Assembly: GCA_035541735.1 (NCBI GenBank)
Contig: DATKMS010000422.1
Span: 1 to 27,830, forward strand
Reading direction: 5' to 3'
Origin: DATKMS01 sp035541735
GTDB lineage: Bacteria; Desulfobacterota; Binatia; HRBIN30
Length of the DNA stretch: 27,830 nt
Part shown: positions 7,861-15,654 of the stretch, in pieces
Layout: each line of letters begins with the position of its first letter
Numbering within the stretch: position 1 is the first letter of the stretch
Notes under the pieces: model-generated
The model's database searches: none
The model's input: the letters and a program-made list of their open reading frames with translations, nothing else
What the model was told of the DNA's origin: nothing
Program-made: the position numbers and the translations under genes

Positions 7861-7892
7861 GTGATCAGTGATCAAGTGATCAGTTATCAGTA
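7861..7892. repeat. Heptamer word array GTGATCA in the ruvB-DUF2905 gap
   Basis: GTGATCA occurs at 7861-7867, 7868-7874 and 7876-7882, then GTTATCA at 7883-7889. Each contains a TGATCA-type self-complementary core, so the array can fold on itself in several registers. It occupies most of the short gap between ruvB and the DUF2905 gene. It is too short and has no spacers to be a CRISPR. Confidence 0.7.
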
Positions 7893-7901
7893 CCATCAAC
7901 C

Positions 7902-7921
7902 AGAGACGCGGGACTGTCTCT
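7902..7921 (-). terminator. Hairpin at the ruvB stop codon
   Basis: AGAGAC (7902-7907) pairs with GTCTCT (7916-7921) around an 8-base loop, overlapping the ruvB stop. It lacks a U-tract. It may attenuate read-through from ruvB into the DUF2905 gene, but support is weak. Confidence 0.25.
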
Positions 7922-8957
7922 ATCTGCCGAACAGTTTTCCCTGCACCGATTGCGCGCGCGGCGCTTTGCCGAAGTGCGAGAACGCCAGCGGCGTTGCCAT
8001 GCGGCCCTTCGGGGTGCGGCTGAGGTAGCCCTCCTGGATGAGGAACGGTTCGTAGACGTCCTCGATCGTATCGCGTTCTTCGCCGACCGCCGCCGCCAGC
8101 GTCTCGACACCCACCGGCCCACCGCTGAACTTGTCGATGATCGTGAGCAGGATGGCCCGGTCCATCTTATCGAAGCCACGTTGATCGACCTCGAGCAGGG
8201 CGAGCGCCCTATCGGCGACCTCCTGCGAGATGACACCTTGCGCGCGCACCTGGGCGAAATCGCGCACGCGGCGCAGCAGGCGGTTGGCGATGCGCGGTGT
8301 GCCGCGCGCCCGCCGGGCGATCTCCAGCGCACCGGAGTCGTCGATCGGCACGTCGAGGATGCGCGCCGAGCGCCGCACGATCGTGGCCAGCTCCTCGGGG
8401 CCGTAAAAGTCCAACCGGAAGCTGGCGCCGAACCGATCGCGCAACGGCGAGGTGAGCAGACCGGCGCGGGTGGTCGCGCCGATGAGCGTGAAGCGCTTCA
8501 GATCGAGCTTGATCGAACGTGCCGACGGGCCCTGGCCGATGATCACGTCGATTTGATAGTCCTCCATCGCCGGATACAGAATCTCCTCGACGACGCGGCT
8601 GAGGCGGTGGATCTCGTCGATGAACAGTACGTCGCCGGCCTCGAGATTGGTGAGGATGGCGGCGAGATCGCCCGGCCGTTCAATCACCGGGCCGGCGGTG
8701 GAGCGGATGTTGACGCCCATCTCCCGTGCGATGATGTGCGCGAGCGACGTCTTGCCGAGCCCTGGTGGCCCGTAGAGCAGCAGGTGATCGAGGCTCTCGC
8801 CGCGGCCCTTGGCGGCGTCGATGGCGACGCGCAGATTGGCCTTCACGCTTTCCTGGCCGATGTACTCGCCGAGCGAGGGCGGGCGCAGGGTGGTGTCGAG
8901 GACGAGGTCGTCGTCGGCCGGGCCACGGCCGACCAGTCGGTCGTCGTGCAGTGTCAT
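7920..8957 (-). CDS. ruvB: Holliday junction branch migration ATPase RuvB
   Basis: 345-residue hexameric motor that drives branch migration with RuvA. It has Walker A GPPGLGKT at 63-70, Walker B with FIDEIH at 112-117, the sensor segment LIGATTRAG, and the arginine-finger/lid region RDRFG. The C-terminal winged-helix domain includes VGVETLAAAVGEERDTIEDVYEPFLIQ and a GxxxRTPKGR tail that contacts DNA, written here as LSRTPKGR. The length matches the family. The ATG at 8957 overlaps the ruvA stop by 4 bases (ATGA), giving a coupled ruvCAB unit. Nothing is missing or odd in the protein. Confidence 0.98.
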   Translation of the reverse strand: MTLHDDRLVGRGPADDDLVLDTTLRPPSLGEYIGQESVKANLRVAIDAAKGRGESLDHLLLYGPPGLGKTSLAHIIAREMGVNIRSTAGPVIERPGDLAAILTNLEAGDVLFIDEIHRLSRVVEEILYPAMEDYQIDVIIGQGPSARSIKLDLKRFTLIGATTRAGLLTSPLRDRFGASFRLDFYGPEELATIVRRSARILDVPIDDSGALEIARRARGTPRIANRLLRRVRDFAQVRAQGVISQEVADRALALLEVDQRGFDKMDRAILLTIIDKFSGGPVGVETLAAAVGEERDTIEDVYEPFLIQEGYLSRTPKGRMATPLAFSHFGKAPRAQSVQGKLFGR

Positions 8958-9544
8958 CCCGTCACCCGCTTGAGCGCCGTGCGAATGACCGCCTCGAGGT
9001 CACTCGCCCCCGCGGCCCGCGCCGCCTTGACGGCCCGCTCCGCCTCGTTCTGCCGATACCCCAAGTTCACCAGCGCCGACACCGCTTCCGACTCCAGTCC
9101 AGTGGCCTGCCGCGCGTCGCCCGCATCGCGTGCTCCCTTGATCAACTTGATCTTGTCGCGCAGCTCGAGCACGAGCCGTTCGGCCGTCTTCTTGCCGACG
9201 CCCGGGATGGCAACCAGCCGCACGAGATCGCCGGCTTCGAGGGCGTCGAGCAGCTCGGTGGTTGGCGTACCGGAGAGGATGTTGAGGGCGAGCCGTGGGC
9301 CGATGCCGGACACGCTGTTGAGCAAGAGGAACAGATCCTTTTCTTGGCGATCGATGAAACCGTAGAGCTGCAGCGCGTCCTCACGCACATGCGTGTGGAT
9401 CAGCAGACGTACCGGATCGCCGAGCTCCGGCAGCCGATAGAACGAGTTGAGCGACACCAACACCCGGTAGCCGACGCCCTGGACGTCGACCACGAGTTGC
9501 TCGGGCGACTTGTAGGCGAGCGAGCCGGCGAGCTGGGCGATCAT
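8954..9544 (-). CDS. ruvA: Holliday junction DNA-binding protein RuvA
   Basis: 196-residue junction-binding subunit. Domain I begins MIAQLAGSLAYKSPEQLVVD. Domain II carries two helix-hairpin-helix motifs around VSGIGPRLALNILSG (78-92) and IPGVGKKTAERLVLEL (113-128). The C-terminal domain III (ALVNLGYRQNEAERAV) contacts RuvB. The start is set at ATG 9544 because the family begins MI; the frame stays open upstream but that part is ruvC sequence in another frame. It lies 16 bases after ruvC and overlaps ruvB by 4 bases. Confidence 0.97.
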   Translation of the reverse strand: MIAQLAGSLAYKSPEQLVVDVQGVGYRVLVSLNSFYRLPELGDPVRLLIHTHVREDALQLYGFIDRQEKDLFLLLNSVSGIGPRLALNILSGTPTTELLDALEAGDLVRLVAIPGVGKKTAERLVLELRDKIKLIKGARDAGDARQATGLESEAVSALVNLGYRQNEAERAVKAARAAGASDLEAVIRTALKRVTG

Positions 9545-9560
9545 TCTGAACCGTTGGTGG

Positions 9561-10136
9561 TTATGTCGTAGGGGCACAGCGCGCTGTGCCCCTACGCCTC
9601 GGCGACGAGCGACGTGTGCTGCCGGAGAAGAGACGCAGAGGCCTGAACCCCTCCGATGCTGCAACACGGGCCGCAAAGCGCTGGGTGTGAAGGTGACAGA
9701 TGGCTGCACCGAGCGCATCCGCCTCGTCGCCGGCGGGCGCCGCGTTCAGCGACAGCAGGCGTGCCACCATGATTTGCATCTGCTCTTTGACGGCGCGGCC
9801 GTTGCCGGCCACTGCAACCTTTATCTCAGCGGGACTGTATTCGCACACCGGGACTCCAGCTTGCGCGCTGGCGACGAGAATCGCACCGCGCGCTTCACCC
9901 AGGCGGAAGGCGCTCTGCACGTTCTCGCCAACGAATGTCTTTTCGAGGCTCACGCAGGCAGGTGCGAATGCCGCAAGGATACGCTGTGCTTCCTCGTACA
10001 CGCGCATCAAGCGTTGCGGCAGTGCGCCACGCGAGCGAATGACGCCACCCGCCACGTATCGCAGCCGCTGCTCGGAATGATCAATCACGCCCCAGCCGGT
10101 CGCTACCGTCCCAGGATCCACCCCCAGCACCCGCAT
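9561..10136 (-). CDS. ruvC: Crossover junction endodeoxyribonuclease RuvC
   Basis: 191-residue Holliday junction resolvase. The acidic catalytic set is complete: D7 (GVDPGTVATGWGV), E65 (VSLEKTFVG), D137 and D140 (GDEADALGAAICH). The standard enzyme ends soon after the last helix (about 160-175 residues). Here the C-terminus is longer, and residues 181-190 (RRGTARCAPT) are encoded exactly by a 30-base perfect palindrome, so the tail looks acquired, not conserved. The start ATG at 10136 follows GGAGGG; in-frame codons further upstream fall in the intergenic word-repeat region. It is followed 16 bases later by ruvA. Confidence 0.96.
   Translation of the reverse strand: MRVLGVDPGTVATGWGVIDHSEQRLRYVAGGVIRSRGALPQRLMRVYEEAQRILAAFAPACVSLEKTFVGENVQSAFRLGEARGAILVASAQAGVPVCEYSPAEIKVAVAGNGRAVKEQMQIMVARLLSLNAAPAGDEADALGAAICHLHTQRFAARVAASEGFRPLRLFSGSTRRSSPRRRGTARCAPTT
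9567..9596. repeat. 30-base perfect palindrome at the 3' end of ruvC (REP-like, copy A)
   Basis: The 15-base arm CGTAGGGGCACAGCG at 9567-9581 is followed at once by its exact reverse complement at 9582-9596. A related perfect palindrome lies at 19779-19808; the two arms agree at 11 of 15 positions and every difference is mirrored in the other arm. It lies inside the ruvC reading frame. Confidence 0.9.
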
Positions 10137-10160
10137 CCGCCACGTCCCTCCACCCAATGT

Positions 10161-10260
10161 GAAACCGGAAACCGGAAATGGAAAACAGGAAACCGGCAAG
10201 CTACAGGCTCGCCCAGTTTACCGGCTTTACATTTCCGGTTTTCCGTTTCCGGGTTTCCAT
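10161..10260. repeat. Inverted array of GGAAACC words between yebC and ruvC
   Basis: The left part (10161-10197) repeats GAAACCGG/GGAAA words, and the right part (10221-10258) repeats the complementary TTTCCGG/GGTTTCC words, so the two halves can form a long imperfect stem around a loop near 10200-10220. This fills most of the 143-base gap between yebC and ruvC. It is the third gap in the left half built in the same way from a different word. Confidence 0.7.
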
Positions 10261-10279
10261 TCTTGGTCGCTCCAAACGC

Positions 10280-11032
10280 TCACGCCGCACTCAGGCGCTC
10301 CATCTCCTCTGGTGGAATGTCGACGTTGGAGGCCACACTCTGCACGTCGTCGTGGTCGTCCAGTTCTTCCAGCAGCTTCATGGTCTGCGCCGCGTCCTTC
10401 CCGGTGACGCTCACGGTGTTCTGCGGTACCATCGTGACCTCGGCGCTGGCGGTTTCGATGCCGGCGTTCTGCAGCGCCGTCTTCACGGCGTCGAAGTTCT
10501 CCGGCGTGCTGTCGACCTCGAAGATGTCGCCGGCATCCTTGACGTCGTCGGCGCCGGCTTCGAGCGCGACCTCCATCAAGCGGTCCTCGTCGACCTTCCC
10601 GTGCTCGACGGTGAGCAGGCCGCGCTTGCTGAACATCCACGCCACGCATCCGGCCGCGCCCATGTGACCGCCGTGTTTCTCGAAGATGCGGCGCAGGTCG
10701 GAGACCGTGCGATTGCGATTGTCGGTGAGCACGCTGGCCATGATGGCGGCGCCGCCGGGCGCGTAGCCTTCGTAGTGGACCTCCTCGTAGTGCACCCCTT
10801 CCAGCTCGCCCGTTCCCTTCTTGATGGCGCGCTCGATGTTGTCGTTGGGCATGCTGTTGGCGCGCGCCGTCGTCACCGCGGTGCGCAGGCGCGGATTGGC
10901 GTTGATGTCGCCGCCCCCGAGGCGTGCCGCCACGGTGAGCTCCTTGATCAGCTTGGTGAACAGCTTACCGCGCTTGGCGTCCTTCGCCGCCTTCTTGTGC
11001 TTGATGGAACTCCACTTGGAATGACCGGACAT
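10280..11032 (-). CDS. yebC: YebC/PmpR family protein (TACO1 homologue)
   Basis: 250-residue YebC/PmpR family member. The N-terminus MSGHSKWSSIKHKKAAKDAKRG is cut short here to its hallmark MSGHSKW and IKHKKA. Further landmarks are RARSMPNDNIERAIKKG-like ANSMPNDNIERAIKKGTG near 75-90, the central GPGGAAIM-type segment YAPGGAAIM, and the GHMG block. Family members were named transcription regulators; recent work links them to relief of ribosome stalling, as for mitochondrial TACO1. The start ATG at 11032 is chosen because the family begins MSGHSKW; an in-frame ATG 42 bases upstream is unlikely. It is the first gene of the ruvCAB series, an arrangement common in bacteria. Confidence 0.96.
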   Translation of the reverse strand: MSGHSKWSSIKHKKAAKDAKRGKLFTKLIKELTVAARLGGGDINANPRLRTAVTTARANSMPNDNIERAIKKGTGELEGVHYEEVHYEGYAPGGAAIMASVLTDNRNRTVSDLRRIFEKHGGHMGAAGCVAWMFSKRGLLTVEHGKVDEDRLMEVALEAGADDVKDAGDIFEVDSTPENFDAVKTALQNAGIETASAEVTMVPQNTVSVTGKDAAQTMKLLEELDDHDDVQSVASNVDIPPEEMERLSAA

Positions 11033-11248
11033 GCCAGCTCCTGGAACACAGAGGGCTGGGAGGACTGCTAGCACACGTGTTTCGGGGAGTAAACCGCGCC
11101 CGCTATGAGTACGGCAGCGTCATGATCGCGAGGCAAAGGCAGAACGAACGTTGGAGGTGCTTGTTTCGAATGGTTATGGCAGTAGCATGTTGGCCCGGGC
11201 GAAATTCGGGCAGAAGGAAAAGCAGATGCACAACGTCATGTCGGACTG

Positions 11249-11268
11249 GCACCTGCGCGCGCAGGTGC
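11249..11268. promoter_or_regulatory. 20-base perfect palindrome upstream of the exported repeat protein
   Basis: GCACCTGCGCGCGCAGGTGC is exactly self-complementary and ends 23 bases before the ATG at 11292. The position fits an operator or a leader hairpin for that gene. The 259-base divergent region between yebC and this gene shows nothing else convincing. Confidence 0.4.
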
Positions 11269-11291
11269 AGTTCCTGTTTCCACGGTGAACG

Positions 11292-13442
11292 ATGTCGCAC
11301 TGCCCGCTCCGATCTGCTCACCTCATCCTTGTGGCAGTGGTCTGTTTCTTGACGGCCAGGGTGGCATTCATCTCTCCTTCGCCCGCCCTCGCAGATCCCT
11401 ACCTGCAACAAGAGGCCGACCAAAACGCTGACGACGGCCAAACGCCCCCCGACGATGGCAGCCAGCCACCCAACGGTGGCGCGTACGGCGCGCCAGGCGC
11501 CGCGGGTTCGGGTGGCCAGCCCGTGAGCCCGCAAGACCAGGGCTGGCCGCGGCAGTTCACTACCAGCGACGGGACCCTAATCTACCTCTACGCACCGCAA
11601 GTCGAGTCGTGGGATCAGAAGAAACTCCAGGCCCGCGCAGCGGTCTCGGTGCAGACACCGGACGCCGCCGAGCCGACGTACGGGGTCATCTGGATTTCGG
11701 CGCGCACCCAGGTGGACCGCCAGAACCGAGTCGTCAACCTCCAGGGCCTGAACATCACCAAGGCGAACTTCCCCGCCGCGAGCGGCGGCCCCGACTATCT
11801 CGCCCTCATGCGACAGAACATACCGGCGGGCACACGGACCATCGGCCTCGAGCGGCTACAAGCCAATCTCGCGGCGACGCGTGCGATCGAGAAGAGTCGC
11901 AAGACAACTCTCAAGAACGATCCGCCACGAATCATCTACAGTACGACCAAGGCGATGCTCGTGCTGATCGACGGAAAGCCGGTCCTGCGGCTGGTGGTGG
12001 GATCGCACTTGTCGCGCGTGGTCAACACGCGAGCCCTGCTGCTGTTCGACCAGGGGAAGAACAAGTACTATCTCTACCTCGTCGACCAGTGGCTGGAGGC
12101 GGGAAGCATCGACGGGCCGTGGTCGGCGCCACAAGATCTTCCCGACGGCCTCGACGCCGCCAAGCAGGCCGCCGTCGCCAGCAAGCAGGTCAACTTGCTC
12201 GACCAGGCTGGCTCGAATGCACGCATGGCGGTCGACTGGGGTGCGTTCCCCACCGTCTACACGAGCACGGTGCCCGCCGAGCTCATCCAAGCGCCGGGGC
12301 CGCAGATGCTGGCGCCAATTGATGGGACGCAGCTGCAGCAGGTGCAGAACACCAACGACGCCATCTTCATCTATAGCCCGACCCAGGACTACTATGTGCT
12401 CGTGGCCGGCCGGTGGTTCCGCGCAAAATCAACCGACGGGCCATGGACGTTCGTGGCAGCGAATGCGCTGCCCGCCGATTTCGCGCAGATTCCCGCCGAC
12501 AGCCTTGCCAGTACCGTGCTCGCGTCGGTGGCGGGAACGCCGCAAGCGCGGCAGGCGTTGGTCGACAACATCGTCCCACAGACTGCGACCGTGAGCCGCA
12601 GCCAAGCCACGTTCTCCCCCACATTTGATGGCGAGCCGAAGTTCAAGCCGATCGCCGGCACCGCACTGCGTTACGCGGCAAACTCGACGAGTCCGATCAT
12701 CGAGTATCGCGGCGATCCGTACTACGCCGTCGACCACGGTGTGTGGTTCACGGCGAGCTCGGCGCGCGGCAATTGGGTGGCGGCAACCTCCGTGCCGCGT
12801 GAGATCTACACGATCCCGCCCAGCTCGCCACTGTACTACACCACGTTTGTCAACATCTACGGTTCTACAGCAGATGAAGTGTACGTCGGGTACACCCCCG
12901 GCTACTTCGGCGCGTTCGCTTCCCCTGACGGCGTCGTCGTGTACGGTACGGGCTGGGTTTATGAGCCCTGGGTGGGCTCGTACTGGATCGGGGCGCCGGC
13001 CACGTACGGGCTGGGTGCTGACTTGGTGTGGGATCCGCTTGCGGGGTACGGCTTCGGGTTCGGCGACGACGTGTATTTTGGACCGTGGTGGGGGCCGCTG
13101 GGGGGCCGCTGGGCCGAGGGGCTCGATTGGCGTTTCCGGAACTTCGGAGTGGCGGACCTCTACGGCCGCTGGGGTGCGGCGGCGCGCGCTGCGGATTCGG
13201 CGCGGGTGGCCGACGCGGCACTCGGTGGCTGGAGAAACGACCTCTACGCGGGACGTGACGGGTGGGTCTACCGGCGTGGTGAACGCGGCTGGGAAGGAAA
13301 CGTCGGCGGTGCGTGGCGGCGCGGCGGCATGGCTGGCCTCGAAGGCGATTGGCTGGGACGGCGGATGGCCACGGACCAGATGCGGGCATTTCGCGCCAAC
13401 AGCGTCGGTGCCATGGGATTCGGCGGCTTCCGCCGGCGGTGA
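11292..13442 (+). CDS. Large exported protein with three internal GPW repeats, function unknown
   Basis: 716 residues. An N-terminal signal peptide (hydrophobic 10-27, likely cut after PALA at 34) is followed by a Pro/Gly/Gln-rich low-complexity segment (35-85). Three repeats then share a pattern of YY, an aromatic core (QWLEA, RWFRA, VWFTA) and GPW/GNW: about 258-278, 366-386 and 476-496. After 500 comes a Tyr/Gly/Trp-rich region (Y-VGYTPGYFGAF, GWVYEPW, FGPWWGPLGGRW), and the C-terminus is Gly/Arg-rich and ends GGFRRR. Similar proteins are sometimes labelled carbohydrate-binding V/XII; I recognise the style but cannot assign a function. It is probably periplasmic or surface-exposed. The ribosome site before ATG 11292 is weak. 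Confidence 0.85.
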   Translation: MSHCPLRSAHLILVAVVCFLTARVAFISPSPALADPYLQQEADQNADDGQTPPDDGSQPPNGGAYGAPGAAGSGGQPVSPQDQGWPRQFTTSDGTLIYLYAPQVESWDQKKLQARAAVSVQTPDAAEPTYGVIWISARTQVDRQNRVVNLQGLNITKANFPAASGGPDYLALMRQNIPAGTRTIGLERLQANLAATRAIEKSRKTTLKNDPPRIIYSTTKAMLVLIDGKPVLRLVVGSHLSRVVNTRALLLFDQGKNKYYLYLVDQWLEAGSIDGPWSAPQDLPDGLDAAKQAAVASKQVNLLDQAGSNARMAVDWGAFPTVYTSTVPAELIQAPGPQMLAPIDGTQLQQVQNTNDAIFIYSPTQDYYVLVAGRWFRAKSTDGPWTFVAANALPADFAQIPADSLASTVLASVAGTPQARQALVDNIVPQTATVSRSQATFSPTFDGEPKFKPIAGTALRYAANSTSPIIEYRGDPYYAVDHGVWFTASSARGNWVAATSVPREIYTIPPSSPLYYTTFVNIYGSTADEVYVGYTPGYFGAFASPDGVVVYGTGWVYEPWVGSYWIGAPATYGLGADLVWDPLAGYGFGFGDDVYFGPWWGPLGGRWAEGLDWRFRNFGVADLYGRWGAAARAADSARVADAALGGWRNDLYAGRDGWVYRRGERGWEGNVGGAWRRGGMAGLEGDWLGRRMATDQMRAFRANSVGAMGFGGFRRR

Positions 13443-13539
13443 GACCCGCAAAAGCGGCGGCGGTGGCGCCGATGGCTTTCGTTAGGCCTTGCGACTCGGC
13501 TAAAGAGAAACCGAACAGCGCTCGTTCGAAGGAGGCCCC

Positions 13540-14007
13540 ATGATTCGCGGCATCCATCACACTGCCATTTCGACCCCGAACATTGAGCGTGCCCTCGCTT
13601 TCTACCGGGACTTGCTCGGCCTGCGCGTGGTCTTTGACTTCGGTTGGCCCGCGGGCACGGAGGTCGCGGACCGGATCACCGGGCTGCACAACTCGGCGGC
13701 GCGTGCGGTGATGCTGCAGGCCGGCAACGCGCTGATCGAGCTGTTCCAATACGAGTCACCGCCACCCAAGCCCGGGGATCCACAGCGTCCGGTGGCGGAC
13801 CACGGTATTACTCACATCTGTCTCGACGTGACTGATTTGGACGCAGAGTATGCGCGGCTGCAGGCCGCGGGCATGGCGTTCCACTGCCCACCGCAAGCGA
13901 TCGGCATGGACGTGCGCACCACCTATGGCCGGGACCCGGACGGCAACGTCATCGAGTTGCAGGAAGTGCTCAGCGCCGAGAGTCCGATCGCGTTACGCTT
14001 GCCGTGA
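13540..14007 (+). CDS. VOC (glyoxalase/dioxygenase fold) family protein
   Basis: 155-residue vicinal-oxygen-chelate protein with two beta-alpha-beta-beta-beta modules. Probable metal ligands sit at the usual four positions: His in GIHHTAIS (6-7), Glu in LIELFQY (about 67), His in GITHICLDV (about 91) and Glu in NVIELQE (about 143). The C-terminal DPDGNVIEL signature is typical of glyoxalase and methylmalonyl-CoA-epimerase-like members. The start ATG at 13540 follows GAAGGAGG with ideal spacing. It stands alone between the exported repeat protein and a convergent minus-strand pair. The fold is secure; the reaction (lyase, epimerase or dioxygenase) is not determinable. Confidence 0.9.
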   Translation: MIRGIHHTAISTPNIERALAFYRDLLGLRVVFDFGWPAGTEVADRITGLHNSAARAVMLQAGNALIELFQYESPPPKPGDPQRPVADHGITHICLDVTDLDAEYARLQAAGMAFHCPPQAIGMDVRTTYGRDPDGNVIELQEVLSAESPIALRLP

Positions 14008-14011
14008 CTCA

Positions 14012-14041
14012 CCGCCGCGGCGTTCAGCGCGAATGCGGCGG
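14012..14041. terminator. GC-rich hairpin between convergent genes
   Basis: CCGCCGC (14012-14018) pairs with GCGGCGG (14035-14041) in the 70-base gap between the VOC gene and the DHS-like gene, which converge. It could serve both strands. No U-tract is present. Confidence 0.35.
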
Positions 14042-14077
14042 CCGGAGAGGCCATAGAAATGTCGCCGACCGCGGCTC

Positions 14078-15043
14078 CTACTGGCGCAGGTAATCCAGCA
14101 CCGCCGCGCACAGCAACGGGAACATGATCTCGTGGTGGCCGGTGAAGTGATAGCCACGCCCGCGTCCCGCAGTGGGGCGCTGCACAACGTTCATCTGCGG
14201 GCGATAATGGCGAATGAAATCCATGTCGACGGTGAGCAGCTTATCGACCCGCTTACCAACGTTGCGCGCCAGGTTGAGGGCTTTGACGAAGACTTCGGGA
14301 AGGAGCACGGCGGAGCCGAGGTTGATGAACACGCCACCGTGCAATCCACCGACAACCGCAGCCAGGGTGCGGAAGTCGCGTAAGCTCGCCGCGCCGATGG
14401 CGGCGCCGTCGGCGCTCGGATGCATATGTATGATGTCGGTGCCGACGGCGACGTGCACCGTTACCGGCAGGTGCAGCCGCGCACCCGCCGCCAGGATGCT
14501 CGAGCGCGCGTGCGGCAGGCGTGCCCGCCGGATGGCGTTGCCGACGGCAGCGCCGAGGCCCTCGTCGTCACGCGCGTCGGTGATCGCTTCGTTCAAGAAG
14601 CGCCCGGTATCTTCGGCCATGCCGAAACGCCCGTCGGCGAGGTTGGCCGCGACGTCTTCCGAAGTCTCGCCGGCGTACGCCAGCTCGAAATCGTGGATGA
14701 TGGCGGCGCCATTCATCGCTACAGCCGAGAGGATGCCGCGTTCCATGAGGTCGATGATCAGCGGGCTCAGCCCGACCTTGATCGGATGCGCGCCCATCCC
14801 CAGCACGACACGCTTGCCGGCGCGGTGGCGGGCCGCAATCTCCCAGGCGACGGTGCGGAAGTCGCGCGCCGCCAGGATGTCCGGCAAACCACGCAGGAAG
14901 TCGCCGACCCGCATGTCTGGCCGCGGCGGCGCAGCCAGCAGGGGCGCCTTCACAATGCTGCGCCGGACGCGCAACGGATAGGTGTGCACCTTCGTCAGAT
15001 CGAGTGGCGTCAGGTGCGTGGATCGCGGGCGCTTCGATTTCAC
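14078..15043 (-). CDS. Divergent deoxyhypusine-synthase-like protein coupled to gmhA
   Basis: 321-residue protein without a firm named family. Its segment order parallels the DHS-family protein at 463-1581. VLGMGAHPIKVGLSPLI (80-96) then MNGAAIIHDFELA (110-122) mirrors that protein's TGALTPAGLG then STGANLYHD. HLPVTVHVAVGTDIIHMHP (191-209) mirrors its GVPIYTSSPGDSSIG. VFINLGSAVLLPEVFVKAL (238-256) mirrors its ILIIGGGSPKNFVL. Where the true enzyme has EAVSWGK, this one has GYHFTGHHEIMFPL (297-310), so the catalytic Lys is absent, while several His residues appear. A Rossmann-like, NAD-binding homologue with another activity is inferred. The ATG at 15043 overlaps the gmhA stop (ATGA), which ties it to sugar-phosphate metabolism. 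Confidence 0.75.
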   Translation of the reverse strand: MKSKRPRSTHLTPLDLTKVHTYPLRVRRSIVKAPLLAAPPRPDMRVGDFLRGLPDILAARDFRTVAWEIAARHRAGKRVVLGMGAHPIKVGLSPLIIDLMERGILSAVAMNGAAIIHDFELAYAGETSEDVAANLADGRFGMAEDTGRFLNEAITDARDDEGLGAAVGNAIRRARLPHARSSILAAGARLHLPVTVHVAVGTDIIHMHPSADGAAIGAASLRDFRTLAAVVGGLHGGVFINLGSAVLLPEVFVKALNLARNVGKRVDKLLTVDMDFIRHYRPQMNVVQRPTAGRGRGYHFTGHHEIMFPLLCAAVLDYLRQ

Positions 15044-15654
15044 TGGCGCGCTCCCGTGTCTGGCCCCCGCGCCGCAAAGAGCCGTTCATCCACCAGTTCG
15101 CAGATGACGTGCCCGACCAAAATATGGGTTTCCTGGATGCGTGCGCTTTCGGTGCTGCCGCTGACGCGCAGCACCCAGTCGGCCGCATCAGCCAGCTTTC
15201 CACCGGTGCCACCGGTGAGCGCAACCGTCTGGATGCCCAGCCGGCGGCACGCCGCGACCGCACGCAGCACGTTGGCGGAGTTGCCGCTGGTCGAGATGGC
15301 GAGCGCGACATCGCCGGCGCCTCCGAGCGCGCGCACCTGCCGGGCGAAGACGTCGGCGTACCCGTAGTCGTTGCCGATTGCGGTCAGCGCCGAGGTGTCG
15401 GTTGTCAGGGCGAGCGCCGCCAGCGGCGTGCGCTCGATCTTGAAGCGGCCGACAAACTCCGCCGCGATGTGTTGGGCGTCTGCGGCGCTGCCGCCGTTGC
15501 CGAACAGCAGCAGCTTGTGGCCGGCGCGCAGGGCGGCAGCAATACGCTCGATGACCTCGACCAGTGTCTCGAGGTTCTCGCGCAGGAACCGCCGCTTGAC
15601 CGCGGCGCTGGTAGCGAAGATCCGCGTAATCTGCCGACGCACGCGCGGCACCAT
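15040..15654 (-). CDS. gmhA: SIS-domain phosphoheptose isomerase (GmhA-like)
   Basis: 204-residue sugar isomerase (SIS) protein of the GmhA family, which turns sedoheptulose 7-phosphate into D-glycero-D-manno-heptose 7-phosphate, the first step of ADP-heptose synthesis for LPS core. Landmarks are FGNGGSAADAQHIAAEFVGR (51-70) with the catalytic Glu, LTTDTSALTAIGNDYG (83-98), ISTSGNSANV (120-129) for phosphate binding, and QETHILVGHVICELVD (174-189) with the catalytic His. The start ATG at 15654 gives a normal length, though its ribosome site is weak. It diverges from the gamma-glutamyltranspeptidase gene across 99 bases and overlaps the next gene by 4 bases. DiaA-like roles are possible but less likely. 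Confidence 0.88.
   Translation of the reverse strand: MVPRVRRQITRIFATSAAVKRRFLRENLETLVEVIERIAAALRAGHKLLLFGNGGSAADAQHIAAEFVGRFKIERTPLAALALTTDTSALTAIGNDYGYADVFARQVRALGGAGDVALAISTSGNSANVLRAVAACRRLGIQTVALTGGTGGKLADAADWVLRVSGSTESARIQETHILVGHVICELVDERLFAARGPDTGARQ

Noticed and set aside
7861..7892. Possible CRISPR array
   Set aside because: Units are 7 bases, almost contiguous, with no spacers and no cas genes in the window.
11247..11262. Possible sigma-54 -24/-12 promoter starting TGGCAC
   Set aside because: The -12 element is CGCGC, not TTGC; another TGGCAC near 18050 also lacks it and lies inside a gene.
12429..13451. 340-codon open frame on the minus strand
   Set aside because: It is opposite the exported repeat protein, is Arg/Pro-rich, and has no recognisable motifs; a GC shadow.
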